DNA of 14,633 nucleotides from JBBRWV01 sp038248985 (GTDB lineage Bacteria; Planctomycetota; Phycisphaerae; WQYP01): the NCBI GenBank assembly GCA_038248985.1, contig JBBRWV010000097.1, positions 1 through 14,633 on the forward strand. The letters run 5' to 3'. Position 1 is the first letter of the stretch; each line of letters opens with the position of its first letter. This document shows, one piece after another, positions 7,381 through 14,583 of this stretch. Below the pieces are notes generated by a model that saw nothing but the letters and a program-made list of their open reading frames with translations, made no database searches and was not told where the DNA came from. A program made the translations under genes and the position numbers.

Positions 7381-7401
7381 GGGGTCAGGGGTCAGAGGTC
7401 A
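7381..7401 (+). repeat. Three 7-base direct repeats upstream of the pseudokinase gene
   Basis: The plus strand carries GGGGTCA twice and then GAGGTCA, back to back, about 20 bases before the pseudokinase start codon. On the coding strand this is a TGACCCC-type run followed by AGGTACC and the ATG. Similar heptamer runs lie before the FHA gene (8214-8234) and, in shorter form, before tadC (9196-9210). Confidence 0.7.
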
Positions 7402-7446
7402 GACGGGGAAGAAGCAAGGAGCTAAGGAGCAAGAAGAGGGGGTGGG

Positions 7447-8202
7447 TTATTCTTTGCGGGGGCTGGTGACGTTGAGGCGGCGCTGGACGAATTGATGGAG
7501 GGCGGCGGCGAGGTGGTCGTGATCGGGGGGGGCGGATTTGGGGTCAGCATTGGCGAGGGATTCGAGGGCGTGGGGATAGTCATTGGAGGCTTGGAGGATT
7601 TGGGATTTTTCGTTGGTTTTGGCGAGGAGGATCTGGAGGCGGAGGTACCATTTGCCAGCGCCTTTTTTGTCGCCGGCGCGTTCGGAGCGCCAGGCTTCGC
7701 GGAGGAGGTTGGGGATTTCGGGGGGGAGGTTTCCGGAGGCGGCTTCGGCTTGGGCGAAGGGGAGGAGTTGGTTGTAGGCGGTGGTCCAGTGGAAGGAGTC
7801 GGTGGATTCGCCGAAGGGGTCAGCAACGAGGATGAAGAGGACGAAGGCCATGAGGGCGATGGTGGCGTAGATGAGGAGTTTGCGTTTATGGACAGGGGCG
7901 CTGCTGCCGGGGGTGGATTCGACGCGGATGAGGGTGTCAGGGCCGAGTTGGATTTCGTCTTTGGCACGGAGTTTGATGCGGCCGATGATGCGGGTGTTGT
8001 TGAGGAGGGTGCCGGTGGAGGAGAGGTTTTCGACGTAGTAGTCATCGCCATTGCGGATGATGACGGCGTGTTCGAAGGAGACGGAGGGGTGGGTGAGTCG
8101 GAAGTGGGCGCGGGGCGAGCGTCCGAGGACGGTTTCGCCGGCGGAGGCGCGGAAGTCCATACCGGATTCGACACCTTTGATGACTTTGAGGAGGCAGTCC
8201 AT
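7447..8202 (-). CDS. FHA-domain membrane protein of the Tad cluster
   Basis: A 251-residue protein read from ATG at 8202, which follows AGGTACCT (a short AGG binding site). The first 95 residues form an FHA domain with the expected phosphothreonine-binding signature: GRS (27-29), SFEH (42-45, Ser42 and His45) and NLSSTGTLLN (59-68). One membrane helix follows at about 108-126. The remaining 125 residues are helical and alanine/charge-rich with a repeat-like feel (SERAGDKKGAGKWYLRLQILLAKTN), possibly TPR-like and placed outside the membrane. It should therefore recognise a phosphorylated partner on the cytoplasmic side and pass this across the membrane. It lies 34 bases after tadC and just before the pseudokinase gene, suggesting the three are co-expressed. 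The same frame is open for 320 further codons upstream, but that part is antisense-frame noise inside tadC. Confidence 0.85.
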   Translation of the reverse strand: MDCLLKVIKGVESGMDFRASAGETVLGRSPRAHFRLTHPSVSFEHAVIIRNGDDYYVENLSSTGTLLNNTRIIGRIKLRAKDEIQLGPDTLIRVESTPGSSAPVHKRKLLIYATIALMAFVLFILVADPFGESTDSFHWTTAYNQLLPFAQAEAASGNLPPEIPNLLREAWRSERAGDKKGAGKWYLRLQILLAKTNEKSQILQASNDYPHALESLANADPKSAPPDHDHLAAALHQFVQRRLNVTSPRKE

Positions 8203-8213
8203 AGGTACCTTTG

Positions 8214-8234
8214 GGGGTGAGGGGTGAGGGGTGA
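8214..8234 (+). repeat. Three perfect 7-base direct repeats between tadC and the FHA gene
   Basis: GGGGTGA is repeated three times without interruption, filling most of the 34-base gap between the tadC stop and the FHA gene start. On the coding strand it reads as TCACCCC units followed by AAAGGTACCT and the start codon. It may be a slipped-strand spacer or a leader element. Confidence 0.75.
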
Positions 8235-8236
8235 GT

Positions 8237-9181
8237 TTAGTCGATGAGGTTTCCGGTGCGGAGGTATTGAACGATGAAGGGGGCGAAGAGGATGATGACG
8301 GCGGAGAGGAGTACGAGGGTACTGGGGAGCATGACGTAGACGCCGGCGGCACCGGCGGTGGCCTGGGCGGCGAGGATGCGTTCGGCGTTGATGCGGTCGG
8401 CGAGGCGTTCGAGGGTTTCGGCGAGGGGCCAGCCGAGTTCTTCGGATTGGACGACGGCGTCGACGAGGGAGGTGATGTCGGGGATTTTGAGTCGCAGGGC
8501 CATTTTTTTGAAGGCTTCGGAGCGTGGTGAGCCGACGTCGATTTCCGCGAGGACTTGGCCGAACTCGACACCGATGGGGTGATTTTCGTAATCGCTGACG
8601 ACGCGTCCGAGGGCGATGCGCATGGAGGTACCGGAGCGGAGCATGAGGACCATGAGGTCAAGCATGTAGGGCATGGCGCGCATGATTTCGAGTTCGCGTT
8701 CTTTGGCGCGGGATTTGAGGTGGGCGGCGAGGCCCATGAAGCCAAGGGGTAGGCCGAGGAGGGCGAGCCAGACCCAGGAGATGCTGAAGAGGGCGGCGGC
8801 CATGAAGCCAATGAGGATGGTGAGGAGGATGCCGAGGTAGACGGCGACGGCGAGGAGTTCGTCATCATCGAGTCCGCCGGGGTAGCCGGCGCGGATATAG
8901 GGTTCGTGGAGGTATTCGCGGAGGGAGTCGAGTCCGAGGCGGTTGACGGTGCCGCCCATGGCGGAGATGAAGGGCATGGAGAGGCGGAGCATTTCGGAGT
9001 TGCGGAGGGCTTGTTGGCGCATGTCGGCGCGGCGCATGGAGGTGGAGGTGGCGCCGCGGAGGGTTCCGGCGGCGCGGGTGCGTTGGGTGACGCGGTAGGC
9101 GGCGATGGTGAGGAGTGCGACAGCGCCGCCGAAGCAGGAGGCGGCGGCGATTTTGAGAGCAAGTGCGAGACCGACGTTCAC
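8237..9181 (-). CDS. tadC: TadC: Tad/Flp pilus inner-membrane platform protein
   Basis: A 314-residue polytopic protein from the T2SS-F (GspF/TadC) family, the partner of TadB in the membrane platform on which the CpaF motor works. Membrane segments are seen near residues 5-28, 112-133, 134-154 and 278-306. The T2SSF domain covers about 172-300, with the typical LDLMVLMLRSGTSMRIAL helix and the QSEELGWPLAETL segment. I chose GTG at 9181 because GGAG lies six bases upstream and the protein then begins directly with a first membrane helix; the frame is open further but loses protein character. The gene follows tadB by 50 bases. Confidence 0.92.
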   Translation of the reverse strand: MNVGLALALKIAAASCFGGAVALLTIAAYRVTQRTRAAGTLRGATSTSMRRADMRQQALRNSEMLRLSMPFISAMGGTVNRLGLDSLREYLHEPYIRAGYPGGLDDDELLAVAVYLGILLTILIGFMAAALFSISWVWLALLGLPLGFMGLAAHLKSRAKERELEIMRAMPYMLDLMVLMLRSGTSMRIALGRVVSDYENHPIGVEFGQVLAEIDVGSPRSEAFKKMALRLKIPDITSLVDAVVQSEELGWPLAETLERLADRINAERILAAQATAGAAGVYVMLPSTLVLLSAVIILFAPFIVQYLRTGNLID

Positions 9182-9231
9182 GGGGTACTCCGGGGCGAGG
9201 GGTGAGAGGTTAGGAGATCGGGGCTTTCGGG

Positions 9232-10080
9232 TTAGACGTCTGATTTGGTGATGCGGTTGGCGATGTAGACGCCGGAGCCGGCGAGTGCGCCGGCGATCAT
9301 CATGATGGCGAGGCCTTGGGAGGTGGTGAAGAGCATGACGACGGCGTCGCGTTTGACGAGGGAGATGATGAGGAGCATGACGATGGGGGCCATGAGGAGG
9401 ACTTTGATGTTGGTGCGTCCTTCGGAGGTGTGGGCTTCGACGGTGCGGCGCATTTCGCGGATTTTGTCGAGGCTTTTGCTGATGCGTTGGAGGGTTTCGG
9501 AGATGTCTCCGCCCATTTCGCGGTTGAGCATGAGGGCGGAGGCGAAGAGGTTGAAGTTGGGGAGGTTGAGGCGGCTTTTGGCTTCGAGGAGGACTTGTTC
9601 CATATCGGCGCCGAAGCTGTATTGGTTGGCCATGACTTTGAATTCGGTGCGGATGGGGGCGGGGGCGCTTTCGGCGAGGCGTTGCATGGATTGGACGAGG
9701 GTGAGTCCGGCGCGCATGGAGTTGCACATGGTGCTGATGGCGTGGGGGAGTTGGAGGTCGATTTGGGCGCGGCGTTGCTGCCAGGCGTTACTGACGTAGA
9801 AGCGGGGGATGAGGAGGGTGGCGGCCCAGAAGAGGAGGGCGATGGGGGCGGCGGGGAGGAGGATGAGGAGGAAGACGAGGAGTCCGGCATAGGCGGCGTA
9901 CATGGTCCAGACGCGTTTTTCGGGGTCGCGAGCTTCGGGGTCGAAGCGGAGGGTGCTGGCGCGCATCCATTCGACGTGGCTGAGGTAGGTGCGGGTGAGG
10001 AGCCCGCGGAGGGCGTAGATGAGGAAGGCGATGGAGAGGCCGGCGAAGGCGACGGCGGCGACGAGCATGAGGTTATTCAT
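9232..10080 (-). CDS. tadB: TadB: Tad/Flp pilus inner-membrane platform protein
   Basis: A 282-residue T2SS-F family membrane protein. There are membrane helices at about 5-24, two close together at 60-93, and two at 226-241 and 246-274. The T2SSF core (112-235) has LPHAISTMCNSMRAGLTLVQ and the well-kept NREMGGDISETLQRIS stretch (186-201), which is diagnostic for TadB. It starts at an ATG 34 bases after the cpaF stop and precedes tadC, the standard tadA-tadB-tadC order. Its role is to couple ATP hydrolysis by CpaF to extrusion of pilin or of a secreted substrate. Confidence 0.94.
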   Translation of the reverse strand: MNNLMLVAAVAFAGLSIAFLIYALRGLLTRTYLSHVEWMRASTLRFDPEARDPEKRVWTMYAAYAGLLVFLLILLPAAPIALLFWAATLLIPRFYVSNAWQQRRAQIDLQLPHAISTMCNSMRAGLTLVQSMQRLAESAPAPIRTEFKVMANQYSFGADMEQVLLEAKSRLNLPNFNLFASALMLNREMGGDISETLQRISKSLDKIREMRRTVEAHTSEGRTNIKVLLMAPIVMLLIISLVKRDAVVMLFTTSQGLAIMMIAGALAGSGVYIANRITKSDV

Positions 10081-10114
10081 ACGGCACCGTGGGGAAAATG
10101 GGAGGAAGGGGAGA

Positions 10115-11995
10115 TCATCCGGCTTTCACCTGTTCAAACCAGTTATCGAGGCGGAGGTGGCCTTTTTCGACCATTTCGCCGAGGAAGCGGGGCATGAAGC
10201 CGGTGGCTTTGAGTTGGCGCACGCCGGGGGAGATTTCGATGGAGCGCATGATGTCGCGGGTTTCGACTTCGCCGGTGACGGGGTGGAGTCCCATGACTTC
10301 GCTGATCTGGCTGACCATGCGTTGGCCGGTGCTGGTGCGTTCAGTGTGGACGATGAGGTGGAGGGCGGAGGCGATTTGGCGGCGGACGGCGGTCATGGGG
10401 AGTTCGGCACCCATGAGGACCATGGTTTCAACGCGGGCGACGGCGTCGGCGGTGGAGTTGGCGTGGATGGTGGTCATGGAGCCGGAGTGGCCGGTGTTCA
10501 TGGCCTGGAGCATGTCGATGGCTTCATTGCCGCGGCATTCGCCGACGATGATGCGATCGGGGCGCATGCGGAGGGCGTTTTTGACGAGGTCGCGGGTGGT
10601 GTATTGTCCGGCGCCTTCGGCGTTGGCGGGTTTGGTTTCGAGGCTGACGACGTGCTCTTGCTGAAGGCGGAGCTCGGCGGAGTCTTCGATGGTGACGAGG
10701 CGTTCGTGGGAGGGGATGAAGCCGGAGAGGACGTTGAGGAGGGTGGTTTTGCCGGAGCCGGTGCCGCCGGAGACGAGGATGTTGGCGCGGTAGAGGATGC
10801 AGGCTTTGAGGAGGACGACGGCGGGCATGGTGATGGATTTCCAGCGGAGGAGGTCATCGACGCCGACGCGGTACTGGGGGAATTTGCGGATAGTGATGCA
10901 GGGGCCTTTGATGGCGAGGGGTTCGATGATGGCGTTGACGCGGGAGCCGTCGCGGAGGCGGGCGTCGACGAGGGGAGAGCTGCGGTCGATGCGGCGGCCG
11001 AGGGGAGCGACGATGCGTTCGATGATGGAGAGGCAGCTTTCTTCACTGGGGAAGGATTGGGGTACGCGGACGATGCGGCCGTTGCGTTCGATGTAGATTT
11101 GGCGGGGGTTGACGACCATGATTTCGGTGATGGAGGGGCTGCGGAGGAGGTCTTCAAGGGGGCCGAGGCCGAAGATGATATCGTAGAGGACTTTTTTGAG
11201 GACGGAGATGATGACGTACATGCGTACGTTGTCGAGCATTTCCTCCCAGACGTCGGAGAAGGCTTTGGCGTAGGTGGCGTCGACGAGTTCTTCGGCGTTG
11301 ACGGGGATTTGTTTGCCGGTGTAGATGCCGGCCTTGTTGAGAAGTTTGAGGACGGCGGTTTCGACGGGGCCTTCGAGTTCGGCGTTGACGCCGATGTGTT
11401 GCCAGTCGGACATGGATTGTTTTTCCTGGGTCATTTTGCGGATGATCCAGTCATTGACGCGGTTGCGCATGGCCATGCGGCCGATCATGAGGGTGAGGGG
11501 GCTTTCGAAGACCTGGGCGCGGAAGTCATTGAGGAGGAGGTCGTCGATGATTTTGTTGAGCTGATCGATGCGGTTCTGGGACATGGTGGTGGCGGAGATG
11601 GCGCCGAGGCGTAGATCGAGGCGGCGGAGGACGTTGGCGTGGAGGACGTTGAAGAGGTCGCGGATTTGTTCATCGGCGGCCTGGGATTCTTCTTCGCGTT
11701 CGGTATCGACGAGGGTGAGGACGAACTCCATGATTTTGATGACGGCTTTTTCGCGGATGGATATTTTTCCGCCGGGATCGAGGGGTTTGTCGTTGATTTC
11801 GACGGGGTTGGCGCCGGGGAGGATTTCGATTTCCCAGCCAGCTTCGCCGCGTTCGACGCGGGCGTGGAGGGCGCTGACGAAGCGGGATTCGAGGCGGATG
11901 TCGCAGGTAGGGTCGCGTCCGATGGTGAAGCCGGCGGGGGAATCGAAGGCGACGGTTTGGCGGTTGGTTAAGGTGTTTTGGACTACGACCCGCAT
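10115..11995 (-). CDS. cpaF: CpaF/TadA secretion ATPase with N-terminal FHA domain
   Basis: The hexameric motor ATPase of the Tad machine, 626 residues from ATG at 11995; a GTG two codons upstream at 12001 is an alternative and neither has a strong binding site. An FHA domain (about 1-98) has GRD (26-28) and SALH (41-44, Ser41 and His44). A helical linker with the usual CpaF N-domain follows (about 108-280). The ATPase core has Walker A GGTGSGKT (410-417, Lys416), an Asp box TIEDSAEL (435-442), Walker B RIIVGECRGNEA (481-492, Glu486) and a His box TGHSGSMTTIHAN (501-513). All catalytic motifs are intact. Typical CpaF proteins are about 420-480 residues, so the FHA and linker account for the excess. 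The fusion suggests recruitment or gating of the motor by a phosphothreonine partner. Confidence 0.95.
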   Translation of the reverse strand: MRVVVQNTLTNRQTVAFDSPAGFTIGRDPTCDIRLESRFVSALHARVERGEAGWEIEILPGANPVEINDKPLDPGGKISIREKAVIKIMEFVLTLVDTEREEESQAADEQIRDLFNVLHANVLRRLDLRLGAISATTMSQNRIDQLNKIIDDLLLNDFRAQVFESPLTLMIGRMAMRNRVNDWIIRKMTQEKQSMSDWQHIGVNAELEGPVETAVLKLLNKAGIYTGKQIPVNAEELVDATYAKAFSDVWEEMLDNVRMYVIISVLKKVLYDIIFGLGPLEDLLRSPSITEIMVVNPRQIYIERNGRIVRVPQSFPSEESCLSIIERIVAPLGRRIDRSSPLVDARLRDGSRVNAIIEPLAIKGPCITIRKFPQYRVGVDDLLRWKSITMPAVVLLKACILYRANILVSGGTGSGKTTLLNVLSGFIPSHERLVTIEDSAELRLQQEHVVSLETKPANAEGAGQYTTRDLVKNALRMRPDRIIVGECRGNEAIDMLQAMNTGHSGSMTTIHANSTADAVARVETMVLMGAELPMTAVRRQIASALHLIVHTERTSTGQRMVSQISEVMGLHPVTGEVETRDIMRSIEISPGVRQLKATGFMPRFLGEMVEKGHLRLDNWFEQVKAG

Positions 11996-12078
11996 AGGCA
12001 CTCGAAAAAAAGGGGGGAGGGAAACAGGGGAACGCGACGGGGGAGGAGACAGATGGGTTGGGGGAGGATTCGCCGGTG

Positions 12079-12822
12079 CTAGTTGGGGGTGGCGGATGGT
12101 GGGGCGGCGGGTTGGGAAGCAACATTGGCAAGGATCAGGGTGATGGGGGCGCGGAAGGCGTTGCTAAGGGAGGTGATTTCCTTGGCCTGGGCTTCGGTCA
12201 TTTCGAGGGTGACGGTTTGCTGGCTTTCGCTGGAGTTGGCGGCATCGTATTGTTCGACGGCGGTGATGGCGACGCGGGAGCGGGCGAGTTGGGTGCCGAC
12301 GGCGACGACTCTGAAGGAGGCGCCTTCGCCGGCGGAGATGGTGTTGATTTGGACGCCGGTGGAATTGGATTGGGTTTGAGTGATGAGGACTTTGACGGAA
12401 TCGCCGGGGACGAGGAGTCCGCTGAGGCCCTGGGCACCGCGGGCGGGGATGCTGATGAGGCAGAGGCCGGGGGTGAATTCGAGTTTGGCGGAGGTGGAGA
12501 GGTCGGCGAGCATGACGGGTTGGCCGGCGAGGACGCGGCGGTTGAGGCGTTGGCCTTTGTAGGCTTCTTTGACGGCGGGGGTGAGGACCTGGGAGGCGAA
12601 GCCCTGGAAGAGTTTGGGGACGGAGACCTCTTTGAAGTCTTTGTCGGGTTCGAGAGGGGTGTTGGCGCGGAGGTCACGGGCGGCGACGAGGATGGGGGTG
12701 GGTGTGCCGCCGCCGCCTTTGGTGGTGGTGTCATCGATGTAGGCGAAGGCCATGACCATGGCGAGCACGCCGAGGATGATGGCGGCGAAGAGGAAGATTT
12801 TACTGGCTTTGTTGTCGGCCAT
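12079..12822 (-). CDS. cpaB: CpaB/RcpC: Tad pilus assembly protein
   Basis: A 247-residue protein with one N-terminal membrane anchor (about 9-28), a short glycine-rich linker, then a SAF domain (about 43-109: ILVAARDLRANTPLE...GQPVMLADL) and an RcpC-type domain (about 117-232: ISIPARGAQGLSGLLVPGDSVKVLIT). In known Tad systems it acts in the periplasm between the inner-membrane platform and the secretin. The ATG at 12822 has AGGAG seven bases upstream, the best ribosome binding site in the cluster, and is probably the first gene of the unit. The cpaC/rcpA secretin that normally follows is missing; cpaF comes next after about 80 bases. The tail is short and rich in Pro, Ala and Ser. Confidence 0.93.
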   Translation of the reverse strand: MADNKASKIFLFAAIILGVLAMVMAFAYIDDTTTKGGGGTPTPILVAARDLRANTPLEPDKDFKEVSVPKLFQGFASQVLTPAVKEAYKGQRLNRRVLAGQPVMLADLSTSAKLEFTPGLCLISIPARGAQGLSGLLVPGDSVKVLITQTQSNSTGVQINTISAGEGASFRVVAVGTQLARSRVAITAVEQYDAANSSESQQTVTLEMTEAQAKEITSLSNAFRAPITLILANVASQPAAPPSATPN

Positions 12823-12894
12823 GGAAACTCCTGGGTTGGTGAATGTGCGTTGCGCCGCGGGTGGCGGACGCCGAAAGTGATGTTGACGCGCTTA

Positions 12895-12924
12895 ATACTA
12901 ACTGCACAGGAGAAACGCCGCCAA
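12895..12924 (-). promoter_or_regulatory. Candidate promoter for the cpaB-led unit
   Basis: On the minus strand TTGGCG (12919-12924) and TAGTAT (12895-12900) are separated by 18 bases, a fair sigma-70-like pair. Transcription would start near 12888 and give a leader of about 65 bases before the cpaB start codon. This is the only AT-rich hexamer near that gene. The match is by eye only. Confidence 0.35.
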
Positions 12925-13032
12925 CGGTGATTTGTTCCAGCGGTGCATCGCGAGGCGGAGAAAGGGCGCGGGCGATAAGGATGTATCGGCCAAGGGGGGA
13001 GGATGTCTGGACTGGGGAGGGGCGGCCGGGGG

Positions 13033-13209
13033 TTATTTATCTTTGAGGGGTATGACGGTGACGTGGCCGCTGGTTTCGAGCATGGCGACGTGTACGGAGG
13101 CGGGGCTGGCGCAACCGCCGGCGCGGATGGCGGAGTGGAGTTCGTGGATGCGGTATATCTCGACGCGGACGAAGTTCAATGCGGAGCAGTTAGGGAAATG
13201 GCACAACAT
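13033..13209 (-). pseudogene. C-terminal remnant of a DUF421/YetF-like membrane protein
   Basis: A 58-codon frame ends at TAA (13033). Its last 40 residues run from a helix (IYRIHELHSAIRAGG) through a linker (CASPASVHV) to a strand pair (AMLETSGHVTVIPL). This matches the pattern at the C-terminus of DUF421/YetF proteins, where a LLxxLRxxG helix is followed by a VRLAVLExDGxISVIP-type strand pair. The membrane helices and the rest of the domain are absent: the frame meets a TAA directly before its ATG (13207-13209), and further stops lie upstream in the same frame. The ATG has no ribosome binding site. Codon choice ends in C, like the genome's real genes. I read it as the 3' remnant of a lost gene. 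The family call rests on a motif remembered, not searched. Confidence 0.5.
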
Positions 13210-13318
13210 TTACTTGGCGCGGGGGAAGGATCATGCGGGGAATGTGTATGGCGACCCGGGGAAATCTTACGACGAATTGGCGCGGTATCAGGAGTTATCG
13301 GGGAAGAAGGGGCATTGA
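13148..13318 (+). pseudogene. Possible 3' fragment of an unidentified plus-strand gene
   Basis: The frame ending at TGA 13316-13318 has a very protein-like last 48 residues (from 13172), with balanced charged and aromatic residues: KFNAEQLGKWHNIYL, then DPGKSYDELARYQELSG, ending KKGH. Minus-strand frames opposite it are full of stops. It ends six bases before the stop of the small membrane protein, as expected for a real convergent gene. Upstream of about 13165 the frame merely lies antisense to the DUF421-like remnant, so its own 5' part is missing and no start can be chosen. Its codons end mostly in G and A, unlike the minus-strand genes. It may be a chance frame; no family is recognised. 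Confidence 0.3.
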
Positions 13319-13324
13319 TAGCGC

Positions 13325-13735
13325 CTACACGGCCTGGTAGCGGATGAGGAGGATAAGGACGTCGAAGGCGACGGCGAAGACCAGGGTGACGATGGCGATG
13401 GCCAGATATTTTTGTTGCCAGATTTTGCGACGGCCGTAGGCGCGGTCTACGATGGGGAAAGCCCGGGAGACGACGAGGAGGGCGCAGATGAAGGTGAGCA
13501 GGTGGGGGAGGGCGAAGGCACCGAGGAAGATGAAGGTGCGGGCGGAGAGGACGAGGATGTCGTGGAGGGAGATGCGGAGGAGAGAGATGCCGGCGATGGT
13601 GGAGGGGAGGGGGGCGTACATGAGCAGGGCGTAGGCGAAGACGGGGATGCAGGCGAGGATGATTTCGGCGATGAGCCAGCGGCGCAGGGAGGCGCGGAGT
13701 CTGTGGAGGGCGTGGCGAATTTCATCCTGGGTCAT
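13325..13735 (-). CDS. Small four-helix membrane protein of unknown function
   Basis: A 136-residue protein from ATG at 13735, which overlaps the end of purN by 14 bases, so translational coupling is likely. A basic, amphipathic N-terminus (MTQDEIRHALHRLRASLRR) precedes hydrophobic segments at about 20-41, 56-75, 76-91 and 110-133. A basic loop (RAYGRRKIWQQK, 99-109) suggests a cytoplasmic side. No catalytic motif or family is recognised. The window's only hint of function is the coupling to purN. A longer start at 13777 would lie wholly inside purN and adds a proline-rich, unlikely N-terminus. Confidence 0.75.
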   Translation of the reverse strand: MTQDEIRHALHRLRASLRRWLIAEIILACIPVFAYALLMYAPLPSTIAGISLLRISLHDILVLSARTFIFLGAFALPHLLTFICALLVVSRAFPIVDRAYGRRKIWQQKYLAIAIVTLVFAVAFDVLILLIRYQAV

Positions 13736-14381
13736 GATGAGTCCCACTTGTGGTCGCGGAAGGGGGTTGGGCGGCAAGTTGCGCGGCGATGGTGCGAATG
13801 GCCTGAGGATACGCGATACACTCCTGTGTGAAAACCCGGGCGGCGAGGGATTCGGGGGTGTCTATAGGTAATACGGGGCAAGTGCGTTCAAGGATGATGG
13901 GGCCGGTGTCATAGGAGTTGTCCGCGAAGTGGACGGTGCAGCCGGAGGTTTTTTCGCCGGCGGCGAGGACGGCTTGGTGGACGTGGAGACCGTGCATGCC
14001 CAGGCCGCCGAAGCGGGGGTGGCCGGCGGGGTCTTGGAGGGAGAGGAGTGCGGGGTGGATGTTGAGGACGCGGTTTTGGAGAGCGTGGGGGATGGTCCAG
14101 AGGGAGAGGAAGCCGGCCATGCAGACGAGGTCGACGTGGTGGGCTTGGAGGGCGGCGGTGATGCGGGCGGAGAAATCTTCGAGGGAGGCGGAGGTTTTGC
14201 GGGTGAAGATTTCGACGGGGAGGCGGAGATTTTTGGCACGCTGGATGCCGAAGCAGGTGGAGTTGGAGGCGATGACGAGGGAGATGCGGGCGTGGAGGTC
14301 GCCCCGGGCGATGGTGTCGGCGATGTTTTGGAGGGTGGTGCCGGAGCCGGAGAGGAGGATGGCGAGTTTTGTTTCGGGCAT
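13722..14381 (-). CDS. purN: PurN: phosphoribosylglycinamide formyltransferase
   Basis: Transfers a formyl group from 10-formyl-tetrahydrofolate to GAR in purine synthesis. The 219 residues compare with about 212 in E. coli. The N-terminal SGSGTTLQNI (11-20) binds the phosphate of GAR. The catalytic trio is seen as Asn107 and His109 in LNIHPALL, and Asp158 in YDTGPII. HGLHVHQAVLAAGEKTSGCTVHF (130-152) is the usual folate/GAR segment. A small insertion (SLQDPAGHPRFGG, about 114-126) replaces the usual short loop before it. The C-terminus is Ala/Pro/Thr-rich. I chose ATG at 14381; a TTG four codons upstream keeps the frame open. The binding site is weak (AAAGAA). It is co-transcribed with the overlapping membrane-protein gene and apart from other pur genes. 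Confidence 0.95.
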   Translation of the reverse strand: MPETKLAILLSGSGTTLQNIADTIARGDLHARISLVIASNSTCFGIQRAKNLRLPVEIFTRKTSASLEDFSARITAALQAHHVDLVCMAGFLSLWTIPHALQNRVLNIHPALLSLQDPAGHPRFGGLGMHGLHVHQAVLAAGEKTSGCTVHFADNSYDTGPIILERTCPVLPIDTPESLAARVFTQECIAYPQAIRTIAAQLAAQPPSATTSGTHHDPG

Positions 14382-14410
14382 TTTTTCTTTCAATGAGGAG
14401 GGGGGTTAAC

Positions 14411-14434
14411 CACGAAGGCACGAAGACACGAAGG
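14411..14434 (+). repeat. Three CACGAAGR octamers upstream of purN
   Basis: CACGAAGG, CACGAAGA and CACGAAGG follow each other directly, about 30 bases upstream of the purN start. Runs of this kind (ACCACGAAG.CACGAAG) are seen between genes in many planctomycete and verrucomicrobial genomes, a recollection rather than a search. They are too short and unspaced to be a CRISPR array. Confidence 0.7.
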
Positions 14435-14566
14435 GAGGGGGAAGTTTCTAGGTTCAAGGGTCAAATTTCAAGTGTGGGGGACGCTGTGTCAACGGCAGAT
14501 AGAAATGTCCGCTTTAGGCGGCGCGAATTACCACCCCTTGTAGCACGGGTTTGCGCCACTGGTGAT

Positions 14567-14583
14567 TCGCCGCTGGACGGCGA
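14567..14583. repeat. Short GC hairpin TCGCCG-N5-CGGCGA near the right edge
   Basis: Perfect six-base arms are separated by five bases, and a related copy (GATTCGGCG) follows immediately. The surrounding 14440-14633 shows no convincing gene: the plus frame through it is arginine-rich and open to the edge, and the minus frame is short. It could be a palindromic intergenic (REP-like) element, or the leader of a gene beyond the window. Confidence 0.3.

Noticed and set aside
7381..8234. CRISPR-like array from the heptamer repeats
   Set aside because: Units are seven bases, directly adjacent, with no spacers and no cas genes nearby.
8203..9162. Upstream extension of the FHA gene to a 571-codon protein
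   Set aside because: The extra 320 codons are Ser/Pro/Ala-rich and lie out of frame inside tadC. The FHA domain starts naturally at the ATG at 8202, which has a binding site.
9182..9727. Upstream extension of tadC to 496 codons
   Set aside because: The added part is His/Arg/Pro-rich shadow sequence inside tadB and contains none of the family's features.
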